A stretch of 64,000 nt of DNA from Paenibacillus puerhi. Lineage in GTDB: Bacteria > Bacillota > Bacilli > Paenibacillales > NBRC-103111. Below the pieces are notes generated by a model that was given only the letters and a program-made list of their open reading frames with translations, was not told the origin of the DNA and did no database searches. The translations under genes were made by a program, and so were the position numbers. Every line of letters begins with the position of its first letter. The first letter of the stretch is position 1. Below, in pieces: positions 26,684-35,451 of this stretch. The stretch spans positions 1-64,000 of the forward strand of contig NZ_WUWM01000003.1 in the NCBI RefSeq assembly GCF_009846885.1, given 5' to 3'.

Positions 26684-27658
26684 CTAGCGAAGCGGGGCAA
26701 AGTCCTTGACCCGTTGGAGGACCGTCTCCACAGCCTCCAGCAGATCGGCGTCGAGTTTAACCTCTGCCGCCTTCACATTCTCCTTGATCTGGGACGGGCG
26801 GGTCGCTCCGATCAGGGCCGAGCTCACGCCCGGGTGACGCAGCACCCAGGCCAAGGCCAGCTGGGACAAGGTCATGCCTGCCTGCGCAGCCAAGTCTTCC
26901 AGCTCCTGGACGCTTTGCAGCACGTCGTCGCGGAGATAGCTGTTGATCACATGGTTCAGCTTAGCATTGCTAGCCCGGCTGTCCGGCGGAGGCTGCTGCC
27001 CCGGCTTGTATTTCCCTGTCAGCACACCCTGTGCAAGCGGCGAGAATACGATCTGGCCGATGCCTTCACGGTCGCCGAGCGGCAAAATCTCCTGCTCGAT
27101 ATACCGCTCGAACATATTATAGATCGGCTGATTGGAGATCAGCGGACGCAGCCCCAGCCTTCTGCCGGCGGCCGCCGCTTCCGCCAGCTGGACCGCGCTC
27201 CATTCGCTGACAGCCGCATACAGCACCTTGCCCTGGCTTACCAGATCGTCGAGTGCGCGCAGGGTTTCTTCCACCGGGGTCTCCGGGTCGAAACGATGAC
27301 AGAAATATATATCGACATAATCGGTCCCCAGCCGCTTGAGGCTTGCTTCGCACTGCTCCATAATATGCTTTCTCGATAATCCTCGATCGTTCGGACCGTC
27401 CCCCATCGGGAAAAATACTTTCGTCGACAGCACATAGCTCGAACGGGAATATGGCTTTAAGGCGGCCCCGAGCGCGCGCTCGCCCTCTCCCCGGTTATAG
27501 GCATTGGCCGTATCGAAAAAGGTAATGCCCGATTCAAATGCCTCGGCTACGCAAGCCTGAGCCACCTCGATCTCGGCCGCCGTTCCATAAGTCAGCCAGC
27601 TGCCCAGCCCGATTTCGCTCACCTTAAGTCCGCTTGCCCCTACTCGTCTATAGTTCAT
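26684..27658 (-). CDS. Aldo/keto reductase (voltage-gated K+ channel beta / YrpG-like clade)
   Basis: A 324-residue NADPH-dependent aldo/keto reductase. Visible: MNYRRVGASGLKVSEIGLG, the catalytic Asp/Tyr block FFDTANAYNRGEGERALG, catalytic Lys in VLSTKVFF and His in YFCHRFDPETPVEETL, and the cofactor-binding end SSALIGATRPSQIKEN. Start ATG 27658 follows GGAGGACGAGGAA; the longer frame upstream is not supported. It is divergent from an HxlR regulator, which in this class usually controls a neighbouring oxidoreductase responding to aldehydes or electrophiles. The physiological substrate is unknown. Confidence 0.88.
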   Translation of the reverse strand: MNYRRVGASGLKVSEIGLGSWLTYGTAAEIEVAQACVAEAFESGITFFDTANAYNRGEGERALGAALKPYSRSSYVLSTKVFFPMGDGPNDRGLSRKHIMEQCEASLKRLGTDYVDIYFCHRFDPETPVEETLRALDDLVSQGKVLYAAVSEWSAVQLAEAAAAGRRLGLRPLISNQPIYNMFERYIEQEILPLGDREGIGQIVFSPLAQGVLTGKYKPGQQPPPDSRASNAKLNHVINSYLRDDVLQSVQELEDLAAQAGMTLSQLALAWVLRHPGVSSALIGATRPSQIKENVKAAEVKLDADLLEAVETVLQRVKDFAPLR

Positions 27659-27854
27659 TTCCTCGTCCTCCTCTTCCATGACCCTTACTTGCTGCTCCTT
27701 GCAGGATCTCCTGTCCATTCTACTTCCCTTCTTAGTCTATGGAAAGTAGTGAAATCATTTTGATCTTATTACGAATACTAGATATACTTACCTCAAGGTT
27801 ACTTGATCACCTGCTGATGTACAGCTCCAAATCTACTGGAAAGGAAGATTGGTC

Positions 27855-28247
27855 ATGACTGTTTCCGAATCCAACAATCGAATGTATTCTGATATTCCGA
27901 ACCCTTACGTGCCACAAGAGCCTGTCCATATTGAATGCTCCATAGAAAAGGCGCTCGACGTTGTCGGCGGCAAGTGGTCCTTCCTGGTGCTGAAGGAACT
28001 GTTTAACGGCAAAAGACGGTTCGGCGAGCTGCAGCGGAAGCTTGCCACGATCAGCCCCAAATCCTTGTCCGATACCTTGCGGCATCTGGAGGTGCATGGC
28101 GTCCTCGAACGTACGGCCTTCGCTACCGTTCCGGTTACCGTTGAATATAAGCTTACGCCCAAGGGTGAAGACCTGCATCAGATTCTGAAAGAAATGAAAC
28201 TGTGGGCAGCCAAATGGTATGAGCAGAAGCCCTCGGACGAGGAGTAA
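27855..28247 (+). CDS. HxlR-family transcriptional regulator
   Basis: A 130-residue winged helix-turn-helix protein of the HxlR family. The conserved core is CSIEKALDVVGGKWSFLVLK, FNGKRRFGELQRKL, ISPKSLSDTLRHLE and VEYKLTPKGEDL. The Cys near the start of the core (HIECSIE) is the redox- or electrophile-sensing Cys found in HypR/YodB-like members. I start at ATG 27855 (GGAAG upstream); an in-frame TTG two codons earlier is less likely. The 196-bp divergent gap to the aldo/keto reductase gene is the likely control region. Confidence 0.87.
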   Translation: MTVSESNNRMYSDIPNPYVPQEPVHIECSIEKALDVVGGKWSFLVLKELFNGKRRFGELQRKLATISPKSLSDTLRHLEVHGVLERTAFATVPVTVEYKLTPKGEDLHQILKEMKLWAAKWYEQKPSDEE

Positions 28248-28319
28248 GACTCGATTATTCGATTTCAAACCAATCCAACAGGGGGCATCCGTCTCTCTTT
28301 AGCAAAGGGGCCAATTCCT

Positions 28320-28679
28320 ATGACCGCACCAACCCGGGATATCGTGCAATACTTTATTGTCAACAGCGAGCTTGGCATGTCTTCAGGCAAGATGGCCGCC
28401 CAGGTCGCTCATGCGGCCACGACGATGACGCTGCACTGTCTGCTCAATGACAAGTCGTCGCACGCGACCTTTCAAGCCTGGCTGAACGCCGGACAGAAGA
28501 AAATCGTGCTGCGCGGCACCGAGGCCGACCTTCTCCGGCTCAGCAAGGTTGAGGGCTACCTGGCCATCCGCGACGCCGGCCATACGGAAATTCCAAGCGG
28601 TTCGCTGACGGTCGTCGTCCTCCCTCCTGCCGACAAGGAAGAGGTCCGCAGTGTGGTCGGCGGCTTTAAGCTGATGTAG
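28320..28679 (+). CDS. Peptidyl-tRNA hydrolase, Pth2 family
   Basis: A 119-residue protein of the Pth2 (Bit1-type) family, which releases peptides from stalled peptidyl-tRNA. The conserved N-terminal segment is QYFIVNSELGMSSGKMAAQV followed by AHAA, and the closing region SLTVVVLPPADKEEV fits the fold. Pth2 is typical of archaea and eukaryotes and patchy in bacteria, most of which also have the unrelated Pth1; a scavenging or accessory role is likely here. ATG 28320 has AAAGGGGCC upstream. It is the last gene before the AT-richer accessory zone. Confidence 0.82.
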   Translation: MTAPTRDIVQYFIVNSELGMSSGKMAAQVAHAATTMTLHCLLNDKSSHATFQAWLNAGQKKIVLRGTEADLLRLSKVEGYLAIRDAGHTEIPSGSLTVVVLPPADKEEVRSVVGGFKLM

Positions 28680-28755
28680 GGCGAGGTGTATCATAAATAG
28701 TGGTAAAGCAGAAGAAGCTGCAAGGCTAAATCTGATTATTGGGAGTAAATATACA

Positions 28756-28812
28756 CACTCTACTCATGTGGAGTGCCTAATATTGATGGTATGAAATGAG
28801 ATGTGACAGTAC
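28756..28812 (+). repeat. CATGTGGAG dispersed element, copy A
   Basis: CACTCTACTCATGTGGAGTG, an imperfect palindrome, followed by CTAATATTGATGGTATGAAA and GATGTGACAGTA. The tail is shared with copy B at 32841-32902. It lies between the Pth2 gene and the first accessory module. Confidence 0.7.
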
Positions 28813-28915
28813 TAAATTTCCCGTTGCTAATCCATATGCTGTGTATATACCTGCTTTCTTTGTGTGGGTCAAACTGTTTTTTATGGTTATAGCTAAATTA
28901 GGAAGGAGAAAACAA

Positions 28916-29551
28916 ATGACCATAATTGACAAACTAGCAACCTCACTCAACCGCAGAGACGAAGGTCCTAATCAGGAACTGGCAACATATATTGCCAACC
29001 GGGATGATAGAATGGCCGTGAAGGAACTTGTTGACAACTTGTATAACAGAGACAAGAACATTCAAAGCGATTGCATTAAAGTTCTTTATGAAGTCGGAGA
29101 ACTTAACCCGACTTTAATTGCTGAATATAGCAAAGAGTTCGTAGCATTGCTTGATCATGGGAACAATCGACTTGTATGGGGGGCAATGACAGCATTAGAT
29201 ACGATAACGCTTGAAAAGCCGGAAGCCATTTATTCAGCGCTTGCAAAAATTGTAGATATTGCTGGCAAAGGATCGGTAATCACCAGAGATCACGGTGTAA
29301 ACATCCTGATTAAGCTTTGTTCAATCAAACATTATGCTGATCATGCATTCGCCTTACTCATCGAACAGCTTAAGAGCTGTCCGACAAATCAACTTCCCAT
29401 GTATGCGGAGAATGCAATACCCATCGTTAACGATAAAAATAAAGAATTTTTCATAGAGACACTATTCTCACGGCTAGACGATATTGAAAAAGATACAAAA
29501 CGAAAGCGAGTGGAGAAACTGATTAAGAATTCGCGAGCAATTTTTCGCTAG
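28916..29551 (+). CDS. HEAT-like repeat protein, hypothetical
   Basis: A 211-residue, all-helical, soluble protein. Repeated helical hairpins with the pattern of HEAT/armadillo repeats are visible (DCIKVLYEVGELNPTLIAEY; LLDHGNNRLVWGAMTALDTI; HGVNILIKLCSIKHYADHAF). I chose ATG 28916, preceded by GGAAGGAGAAAACAA, over a longer upstream frame without a start signal. It is followed 23 bp later by the SLH-GH18 gene and probably shares its transcript. HEAT repeats bind proteins or nucleic acids, including alkylated DNA in AlkD-like members, but none of the AlkD catalytic residues can be confirmed. Function unknown. Confidence 0.8.
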   Translation: MTIIDKLATSLNRRDEGPNQELATYIANRDDRMAVKELVDNLYNRDKNIQSDCIKVLYEVGELNPTLIAEYSKEFVALLDHGNNRLVWGAMTALDTITLEKPEAIYSALAKIVDIAGKGSVITRDHGVNILIKLCSIKHYADHAFALLIEQLKSCPTNQLPMYAENAIPIVNDKNKEFFIETLFSRLDDIEKDTKRKRVEKLIKNSRAIFR

Positions 29552-29574
29552 ACCTTTTAGTTGGAGGGCATACT

Positions 29575-31200
29575 ATGATAAAAAAGATAAGTTTAATAGT
29601 TTCCTTGTTTGTTACGTTGTTTACTGGCAGTGCTTATGCGTATGATGTCCAGCTAGGATCGTTTACAGATGAGGAGTTCGATTATGCGTACGACCCGATT
29701 TATACCTTATCCGCTTTAGGAATTATTGATGGATTTCCAGATGGAACCTATCGTCCGAACGTGGCTTTGTCCCGGGAAGCTTTTATTAAACTACTCGTTG
29801 TTGCTGCGAAAATAGAAACGAATCAGGTAACCGGAAGTAACCCTGCCGATGTAGGCAAGGATCGTTGGTCTGCCCCTTTTATTTCAATCGCTCATGAACG
29901 AAAATGGATTGACAGTTTACTAGATAGCGAGGGATTGTTCCACCCAGAGCAAACGATCACCCGCCAAGAAGTAGCCATGTTAATAGGGAAATTTCTGCTA
30001 GAGACTGAGGGGAAAGAGTTACGGCAAGGATGGTTATCGACAGATTGGAAGCAGGAGCGAAACTTGCGGGATTTCCAAGATCAAATGATGATCCGTGAGG
30101 ATATGCAGCCCTATGTCTATTATGTTATACATCGCGAGATAATGGAGGGCGATTCAGGTGGTTTTAAGCCCGAAGAGCCTTTGATTCGCAAGCAGGCAGC
30201 AGCCGTGATCTACCGTTTAATTAATAAAAGAATTGAGGTACAAAAATTAGACTTTACCGGATACTATGCCATACAATCGTATGCAGCGATGAGCCAGATG
30301 AGCAAGCTCTCTGATGTAATCTTTGGCTGGTCCCACTTAGAATATACAACTGCGGGAACAGCAAAATTAAATACGGATACAACGGTTAACCGTATTCCGT
30401 TAGGCTTTGAAGAAGTGATCGCAGCCGCAGATACAGCTCAAATCGCTAAAGAACTGATGGTATTTTACGACGGCAGTAACTTGAAGGAATTTCTTAAAGA
30501 TAAGCCAGCTCAAGAAACTTTTATCGCTTCCTTACTCTTAACCTTAAATGATCCTACATACCGTTTTACCGGGGTAAGCATTGATTTTGAAGGCTTGAAG
30601 GAAGCGGCAAGCGCTGAAGATTATGTTGGATTTCTTAAGGATTTGAAAGATCAGCTTGGCACCCATACCTTATCTGTTTCCGTTCCTCCAATATATTATT
30701 ACAAGGGCTATGATCTTGAACAAATTGGTAAGCTAGCCGATACCGTCATTCTCATGGCATATGATTTCACTCATAATGAAAGCAAACTGCCTTCGGCCCC
30801 ATTGCCGTTGGTTCATGATGTCGTCCGAACCGCTCTTGCCTTTATTCCAAAAGAAAAGCTGGTGCTGGGGATTTCGAAACAGGCTAACCAGTGGATTAGT
30901 ACGGATGGTATAACGGCGCCCCCTTTAAGTCCAGCGATTGCCGAAGTGGAGAAACGATTAGCCATGCCAGATGTTACTCAAACATGGACGTTGCCCTACT
31001 TTTTGAAACAAGTGACATTTGAGGATGCTCGCGGGAGCCATGTGATCTACTATGAGGACACACAAAGCATAGCCAAAAAGCTCTGGCTCGCCAAGTTCTA
31101 TGATCTTAAGGGAGTTTCTTTATGGTTCATGGGCAGTTATACTGAGGCAGATTGGGAGCTTGTTGGTCAGCAGACAGCGAAGCGAAGCAAAGTGAACTAG
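29575..31200 (+). CDS. Cell-wall GH18-type glycosidase with SLH domains
   Basis: A 541-residue secreted protein. A signal peptide (about residues 1-22, ending SAYA) is followed by three S-layer homology motifs (YTLSALGIIDGFPDGTYRP near 43-62; the second around FHPEQTITRQE; the third around FKPEEPLIRKQAA), which anchor proteins to pyruvylated cell-wall polymer. Residues about 230-530 form a GH18-like barrel of the spore-coat YaaH/YdhD type; the catalytic segment GVSIDFEGL places the acid at Glu339, with a later VILMAYDFTHNES motif. Such enzymes act on chitin or peptidoglycan N-acetylglucosamine linkages. GGAGGGCATACT precedes ATG 29575. Confidence 0.85.
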   Translation: MIKKISLIVSLFVTLFTGSAYAYDVQLGSFTDEEFDYAYDPIYTLSALGIIDGFPDGTYRPNVALSREAFIKLLVVAAKIETNQVTGSNPADVGKDRWSAPFISIAHERKWIDSLLDSEGLFHPEQTITRQEVAMLIGKFLLETEGKELRQGWLSTDWKQERNLRDFQDQMMIREDMQPYVYYVIHREIMEGDSGGFKPEEPLIRKQAAAVIYRLINKRIEVQKLDFTGYYAIQSYAAMSQMSKLSDVIFGWSHLEYTTAGTAKLNTDTTVNRIPLGFEEVIAAADTAQIAKELMVFYDGSNLKEFLKDKPAQETFIASLLLTLNDPTYRFTGVSIDFEGLKEAASAEDYVGFLKDLKDQLGTHTLSVSVPPIYYYKGYDLEQIGKLADTVILMAYDFTHNESKLPSAPLPLVHDVVRTALAFIPKEKLVLGISKQANQWISTDGITAPPLSPAIAEVEKRLAMPDVTQTWTLPYFLKQVTFEDARGSHVIYYEDTQSIAKKLWLAKFYDLKGVSLWFMGSYTEADWELVGQQTAKRSKVN

Positions 31201-31269
31201 TGAAGGAGCACCCGTTTTTGAGGGACGCAGAATACGCCGGAAAGAAATATATGTAGGCCGGAAATGGGA

Positions 31270-31318
31270 AGTGCTGTGTGTCGCTATAAGTAAGTAGTAA
31301 TCAAGAGCCGCATTTACC
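31270..31318 (+). repeat. CATGTGGAG dispersed element, partial copy C
   Basis: AGTGCTGTGTGTCGCTATAA, then AGTAGTAATCAAGAGCCGCATTTACC: the right-hand half of the element as in copies D and E, without the left palindrome arm. It lies just after the SLH-GH18 gene. Confidence 0.6.
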
Positions 31319-31456
31319 ATATTGACTAGGGTTCAAGTGCAGGATATGCTTGAGCCCTTATAATTTTATGGAAACTCTCCCCTGTGTCAGCCTGGTCAGG
31401 ATGTTTTGGCGTTGAGCCCCATTGCTTTTTTAAAAGCGATATGTTATATTCAACGC

Positions 31457-31472
31457 AAATGATTAAACATTT
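31457..31472. promoter_or_regulatory. ArsR-type operator upstream of the regulator gene
   Basis: AAATGATTAAACATTT, followed by a further AAACATTT half-copy. The identical 16 bases occur on the opposite strand at 31918-31933, upstream of the SDR gene. Probably the binding site of the ArsR-type regulator encoded between the two sites. Confidence 0.6.
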
Positions 31473-31503
31473 AAACATTTCAATTTATGGTGGTGGTGGT
31501 GGA

Positions 31504-31890
31504 TTGAAGGAACAAGAGCGAAGCGTACTATTGGAAAAGAAGCAGGCACTTCTTCATGAGATTCGTCAGTCTACAGATATTTTTAAAGCACTTGCTGATC
31601 CCGTAAGGCAAGATATCCTAATGATGTTTATGATAGCTAAACGAATGAACGTCGCACAAGTTGTGGAGCAATCGCATTTATCCAGACCGGCAATCTCTCA
31701 TCATCTAAAAATACTTAAACAAGCAGGCATCCTAGACTCCTTGAAGGAGAAGACGGAAGTTTACTACAGCTTAACCCTCGAGAACTCGGTTATAGACCAG
31801 CTTAAAGCAATCATTCGTGCTGCCGAAAACATAACAAATGACCCTGCTAAAGCGTTTGAAGAACATGAATGGCTTTCTCACAAAAAGTGA
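31504..31890 (+). CDS. ArsR/SmtB-family transcriptional regulator
   Basis: A 128-residue winged helix-turn-helix repressor. DIFKALADPVRQDILMMF, VAQVVEQSHLSRPAISHHLK and ILKQAGILDSLKEKTEVYYS are the canonical ArsR core. No metal-binding Cys pair (ELCVCDL-type) is present, so it is probably of the metal-independent class. The start is uncertain: I use TTG 31504 because the operator lies at 31457-31472, upstream of it; an in-frame ATG at 31441 would place the operator inside the gene. The region just before the start is a (GGT)n tract. The SDR gene follows 67 bp downstream, behind a second copy of the operator. Confidence 0.82.
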   Translation: MKEQERSVLLEKKQALLHEIRQSTDIFKALADPVRQDILMMFMIAKRMNVAQVVEQSHLSRPAISHHLKILKQAGILDSLKEKTEVYYSLTLENSVIDQLKAIIRAAENITNDPAKAFEEHEWLSHKK

Positions 31891-31917
31891 AGAAAGTCTT
31901 TTTTGCACAAAATGTTC

Positions 31918-31933
31918 AAATGTTTAATCATTT
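31918..31933. promoter_or_regulatory. ArsR-type operator upstream of the SDR gene
   Basis: AAATGTTTAATCATTT is the exact reverse complement of the site at 31457-31472. A further TTTAAACGATTAA follows. It lies 25 bp upstream of the SDR start codon, in a position to block transcription. Confidence 0.6.
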
Positions 31934-31957
31934 AAACGATTAATGGAGGTTACACAA

Positions 31958-32746
31958 ATGAACTTTTCGAAGAAAACAGCTTTGGTAACAGGCGCATCAT
32001 CTGGAATAGGGAAGGTTTTCGCAACCGAACTTGCCAAAAAAGGATGTAACTTAATATTGGTTGCCCGATCGGAGGATAAACTCGAACAAATTGCAAAAGA
32101 ACTTCAAAAAACGTACTTAATCCATGCGGTACCTCTTTCGGTTGATCTATCTTCAATTAACGCTGCGGAGAAAGTGGCCAAGGAAGTTGAAATCCTCGGG
32201 TTAACAGTTGATATACTTATTAATAATGCTGGGTTTGGGACTATGGGAGTTTTCAATCAAATCCCGTCAACCCGTGTTCATCAAGAGATTCAGCTCAATG
32301 TAATGTCCTTGACTGAATTAACTCATCTATTCATTGGTTCCATGATTGAAAGGAACGAAGGCATTATTATTAATGTTGCTTCCATGACAGCGTTTCAGCC
32401 GGCACCGTACATGGCTGTATATGGTGCCACGAAAGCTTATGTTCTCTCTTTCACGGAAGCCTTATGGGCCGAATATAGAGATAGCGGTGTTCAAATCGTT
32501 GCGTTATGCCCAGGAGAAACGCAGAGTTCATTTCATACTGCATCCGGTACGGAAAGCTTGAAAGGTAAGCGCATGGAGCCGATTGATGTCGTGAACGCGG
32601 CATTTAAGGGTGTAAAAAAAGATCGTAGCCACATAATAGTTGGACGGAATAATTATATTATGGCTCAATTGCCGCGTTTACTGCCTCGGGGTATGGTCGT
32701 AAAATTCGCTAAAGGTGTATTTCAAGCAGCTTTGTCAAACAAGTAA
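31958..32746 (+). CDS. Short-chain dehydrogenase/reductase (classical SDR)
   Basis: A 262-residue NAD(P)(H)-dependent oxidoreductase. The cofactor loop is TALVTGASSGIGKVFA, NNAGFG is the structural NNAG motif, and the catalytic Ser/Tyr/Lys are in INVASMTAF and YMAVYGATKAY. The clade resembles the DltE/YqjQ-type SDRs; the substrate is unknown. ATG 31958 is preceded by GGAGGTTACACAA. It forms a two-gene module with the ArsR regulator, which probably represses it through the operator at 31918-31933. Confidence 0.87.
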   Translation: MNFSKKTALVTGASSGIGKVFATELAKKGCNLILVARSEDKLEQIAKELQKTYLIHAVPLSVDLSSINAAEKVAKEVEILGLTVDILINNAGFGTMGVFNQIPSTRVHQEIQLNVMSLTELTHLFIGSMIERNEGIIINVASMTAFQPAPYMAVYGATKAYVLSFTEALWAEYRDSGVQIVALCPGETQSSFHTASGTESLKGKRMEPIDVVNAAFKGVKKDRSHIIVGRNNYIMAQLPRLLPRGMVVKFAKGVFQAALSNK

Positions 32747-32840
32747 CTTGGAGTTTATTTTCTGCAAGCGTACCGAACCGATCATTAACGGCAGAGTATC
32801 TTTAACCCCTCTATGGGCGTTCCTACAGGGGGCATCTTCG

Positions 32841-32902
32841 GCACACGAGCCATGTAGAGTGTCTAATATTGATGGTGTGTAATGACTGAGATGTGACAGT
32901 AT
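32841..32902 (+). repeat. CATGTGGAG dispersed element, copy B
   Basis: GCACACGAGCCATGTAGAGT, then GTCTAATATTGATGGTGTGT and GATGTGACAGTATA. The tail matches copy A over about 45 bases with few differences; the CATGTAGAG core has one change. Confidence 0.65.
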
Positions 32903-33430
32903 ACGCTCAAAAGTATAGTTTATGGGTTTCAAGAGGCTGACGGCAGTCCACTCGGTGGGTTCGGCGTCAGCCTCTTAACTGTTGGAGGTATGCGAGTAAG
33001 GAATCAGCCCGCCACATGTTCCATCGTCGATGTGGGGCTTCTGGTAGCCCTGTAGAATAAGTTAGCAGGCAAGGGGAAATCAAGATTATTAACAGCTTCA
33101 AGGTATAGAGTTAAGTTAACTGTGCTTACTCAACACATGTGGAGGCGATTGTGTTGATGTCGAAATTAACCCTCGGAATGTGTTTATCAGAACATATCGA
33201 GGGTAATTTTTTGGGCAAAATAGTGGATTGGGTAGAGTTTACAGATTAGATAATCCTAAGGCTGTCAAGCCTCCGGTCATTTTGTACTCCGTATCAATCC
33301 CAAACAAAGTATAACATATTGCAATTTATACATGTGAAAAAGAATAATATAAAATACTTTATGCAATATATAATTTACTTTTTGGAATGTGTGACATATA
33401 ATAAAAGCGTTATAAGAAAGGAGGGCTTTC
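32903..33430. other. Gene-free stretch with hairpins and a weak element copy
   Basis: No gene is supported. A strong hairpin AAGAGGCTGACG...CGTCAGCCTCTT occupies 32931-32976 without a U-run. Copy H of the dispersed element (CAACACATGTGGAGGCGATT, 33131-33150) is followed by a terminator at 33168-33213. Upstream of the next gene, TTGGAATGTGTGACATATAATA at about 33381-33402 includes a plausible -10 (TATAAT). Confidence 0.45.
33168..33213 (+). terminator. Intrinsic terminator
   Basis: ACCCTCG...ATGTGTT...AACATAT..CGAGGGT forms a long stem (33169-33204) followed by AATTTTTTG on the plus strand. Confidence 0.65.
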
Positions 33431-33625
33431 TTGAAAAATAAAAAAATGAAAATGGCTCGAATTGAAAACGATATGAGTCAAGAGGATTTAGCTGACATTG
33501 TCGGTGTAACACGGCAAACGATTGGCTTGATAGAATCTGGAAATTATAATCCGACATTAAAACTTTGTATTGAAATCTGTAAAGCTCTTAACAAAACACT
33601 TAATGACTTATTCTGGGAGGATTAA
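33431..33625 (+). CDS. Small Cro/C1-type HTH regulator
   Basis: A 64-residue single-domain XRE-family protein. The helix-turn-helix is NDMSQEDLADIVGVTRQTIG with LIESGNYNPTLKLCIEICKA after it, typical of the YozG-type stand-alone regulators. The start is TTG 33431, 6 bases after GGAGGG. It directly abuts the membrane-protein gene at 33626 (no gap), so the two are coupled. Such pairs usually mean the regulator represses its own operon. A parallel HTH plus small membrane protein pair lies at 49106-49622. Confidence 0.85.
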   Translation: MKNKKMKMARIENDMSQEDLADIVGVTRQTIGLIESGNYNPTLKLCIEICKALNKTLNDLFWED

Positions 33626-34117
33626 ATGAAAAATAAGAAAATCAAAGATGAACGAATTATGCAGTTAAAAAACAAAATTCAAAGCGAAGCCTATATGGTA
33701 GTAATATTCTTGGCAGGTATTTCTTGCTTTATTAAATCCCATGTGATGGATTTGGACTTTTCACAGTTCGCAGTTGAATTTGGAATTATTATTTTGTCAA
33801 CAGCTTATATCGCAATAAGAAGCATGTTGATTGGACATGATCTTATGAATAATTCTAAAGGTGGAAAAGTATTAACAATAACGTCTATATTAGCGATAAG
33901 CCTTGCAATAAGTATTATAAATGGAGTAAGAAACTATTCTCTTTACAGTGATAAGTACTCTGGAGTTTTCGATGGGTTATTTATTTCAGTATTGGTAGTA
34001 ACTTTTATTTCTGCAGTTGTTTTTATTTCCGTTGTATTTGCTCTTCTATATGGGTCCAACTTACTAGGACAAAGAAGAATTGAAAAGAAACTCAATGAAG
34101 TTGAAGATGACGATTGA
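33626..34117 (+). CDS. Four-helix membrane protein paired with HTH regulator (DUF6773-like)
   Basis: A 163-residue integral membrane protein with about four hydrophobic segments (near residues 22-40, 48-65, 82-100 and 118-142) and charged cytosolic ends. It resembles the uncharacterised DUF6773 proteins that follow YozG-type HTH genes in Bacillota. ATG 33626 overlaps the region just past the regulator stop, with GGGAGGA upstream. The next gene, an erythromycin-esterase-type lipoprotein, starts 31 bp downstream. Function unknown; a role in membrane stress or antimicrobial response is a guess from context. Confidence 0.75.
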   Translation: MKNKKIKDERIMQLKNKIQSEAYMVVIFLAGISCFIKSHVMDLDFSQFAVEFGIIILSTAYIAIRSMLIGHDLMNNSKGGKVLTITSILAISLAISIINGVRNYSLYSDKYSGVFDGLFISVLVVTFISAVVFISVVFALLYGSNLLGQRRIEKKLNEVEDDD

Positions 34118-34148
34118 AATCTACAATAGAAATGAAAGGAGTTCAAAA

Positions 34149-35405
34149 ATGAGAACAAAAATGAAAACTATTGTTGCTATAGTAACCTTGAGTATTTCCC
34201 TACTTACAGGGTGTGAAAAGGGAGCTGCAAAACTGCATCCGGACTTATCAATTATACAAACAGATATCAGTACTCTTACTGTTTCTGAAAATGTGCAGGT
34301 TGTAGGGCTTGGAGAAGCAAGTCATGGTACAAAAGAATATCAACAGATGAAAACAGAAGTGTTCAAAGCTTTGGTAGTAAACAATGGGAGTCGAACATTT
34401 ATTATTGAGGGGGATTTTGGAGGAGCATTAAAGGCAGATGCTTATATTCATGGGGCTGAGGGATCCGCCGAAGATGTGGTTAAGGAAATAGGCTTCAAGA
34501 TCTATAACACGCAAGAAATGGCTGATTTAGTTGATTGGATGCGTTCCTATAATAAAAAGGCCCCCACGGGAAAAGACTTACACTTTTATGGAATGGACAT
34601 ACAACGATACGATAATAACAAAGAGAAGCTATTTTCTATTTTAGATTTAGCTGCACCTGAATTGAGTGAAAAATATAAAACTGCTTTTTTACAATTGACT
34701 GACGAGGAAAGATTGACTATAAATGCAGATGTTTTGAAAAGGTCCAAAGAAGATGCTTTAGGGTTGTTGAAAGAAATGGACACTTACGAAAAAGATATTG
34801 TTGCCATTGCTGGACAGACTGGTTTTGATTTTGCAAGAGAAAGTGCAAATACAATATATGCGTATAGTGATTTGCTATTAAGTAGTAATTCTGATTACAA
34901 CTCTTTGCGAGATAAGTATATGTCAGAGAAAGTAAGTTGGTTTTTACAGCACGGAGACGGTAGTGTACTGTTTATTAATGGTCATAATGGTCATATCGGC
35001 AAAAAATCAGTTTCTGGCTATACTCCATTAGGCGAACATTTAAGTAATAATATAGGAGATAATTATTTCGCTATTGGAACTGATGCAGAGAATACAGAAT
35101 TTCATTCACAAAACAGTAATGGAAGTTTTAGTGTGATGGAAGTTAAAAATCGAAATGAATTAAATAAACAACTTGATCATGTGGAGAATGAATTTTACTA
35201 TATGGACTTTTTGAAAGCAGCCGATGAAGAAAATTGGAACAGAATTTTAGAGGGTAAGCAAACTATTACAACCTTGAACGTTGGAATTTCAAGTTGGCAA
35301 AAGATCCTGAAGTATTTTTATACAACAACCATTGTCCCTAGTGATACATATGATGGAATGATTGTTTTCAAAAAGGTTACTCCTTCAACACTTCTTAAAA
35401 ATTAA
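34149..35405 (+). CDS. Erythromycin esterase-family lipoprotein
   Basis: A 418-residue member of the erythromycin esterase (Ere/succinoglycan-biosynthesis-like) superfamily. The N-terminus is a lipoprotein signal with the lipobox SLLTGC. Conserved motifs are VVGLGEASHGTKEYQQMK with the catalytic His, FIIEGDFGGA, LHFYGMDIQRY and VLFINGHNGHIGK. Ere enzymes hydrolyse macrolide lactones, but most superfamily members have other or unknown substrates, so resistance is not implied. ATG 34149 follows GAAAGGAGTTCAAAA. Being surface-anchored is unusual for a macrolide esterase; an exported hydrolase role is more likely. Confidence 0.83.
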   Translation: MRTKMKTIVAIVTLSISLLTGCEKGAAKLHPDLSIIQTDISTLTVSENVQVVGLGEASHGTKEYQQMKTEVFKALVVNNGSRTFIIEGDFGGALKADAYIHGAEGSAEDVVKEIGFKIYNTQEMADLVDWMRSYNKKAPTGKDLHFYGMDIQRYDNNKEKLFSILDLAAPELSEKYKTAFLQLTDEERLTINADVLKRSKEDALGLLKEMDTYEKDIVAIAGQTGFDFARESANTIYAYSDLLLSSNSDYNSLRDKYMSEKVSWFLQHGDGSVLFINGHNGHIGKKSVSGYTPLGEHLSNNIGDNYFAIGTDAENTEFHSQNSNGSFSVMEVKNRNELNKQLDHVENEFYYMDFLKAADEENWNRILEGKQTITTLNVGISSWQKILKYFYTTTIVPSDTYDGMIVFKKVTPSTLLKN

Positions 35406-35451
35406 AGGATTAAAATAAGTCGAGAATCGAAAATCGGATGAAAAGGAGGGA

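Noticed and set aside
33000-33060. Sequence resembling a transposon end or small RNA (CGCCACATGTTCCATCGTCG)
   Set aside because: No transposase gene or inverted repeats flank it, so it cannot be assigned.
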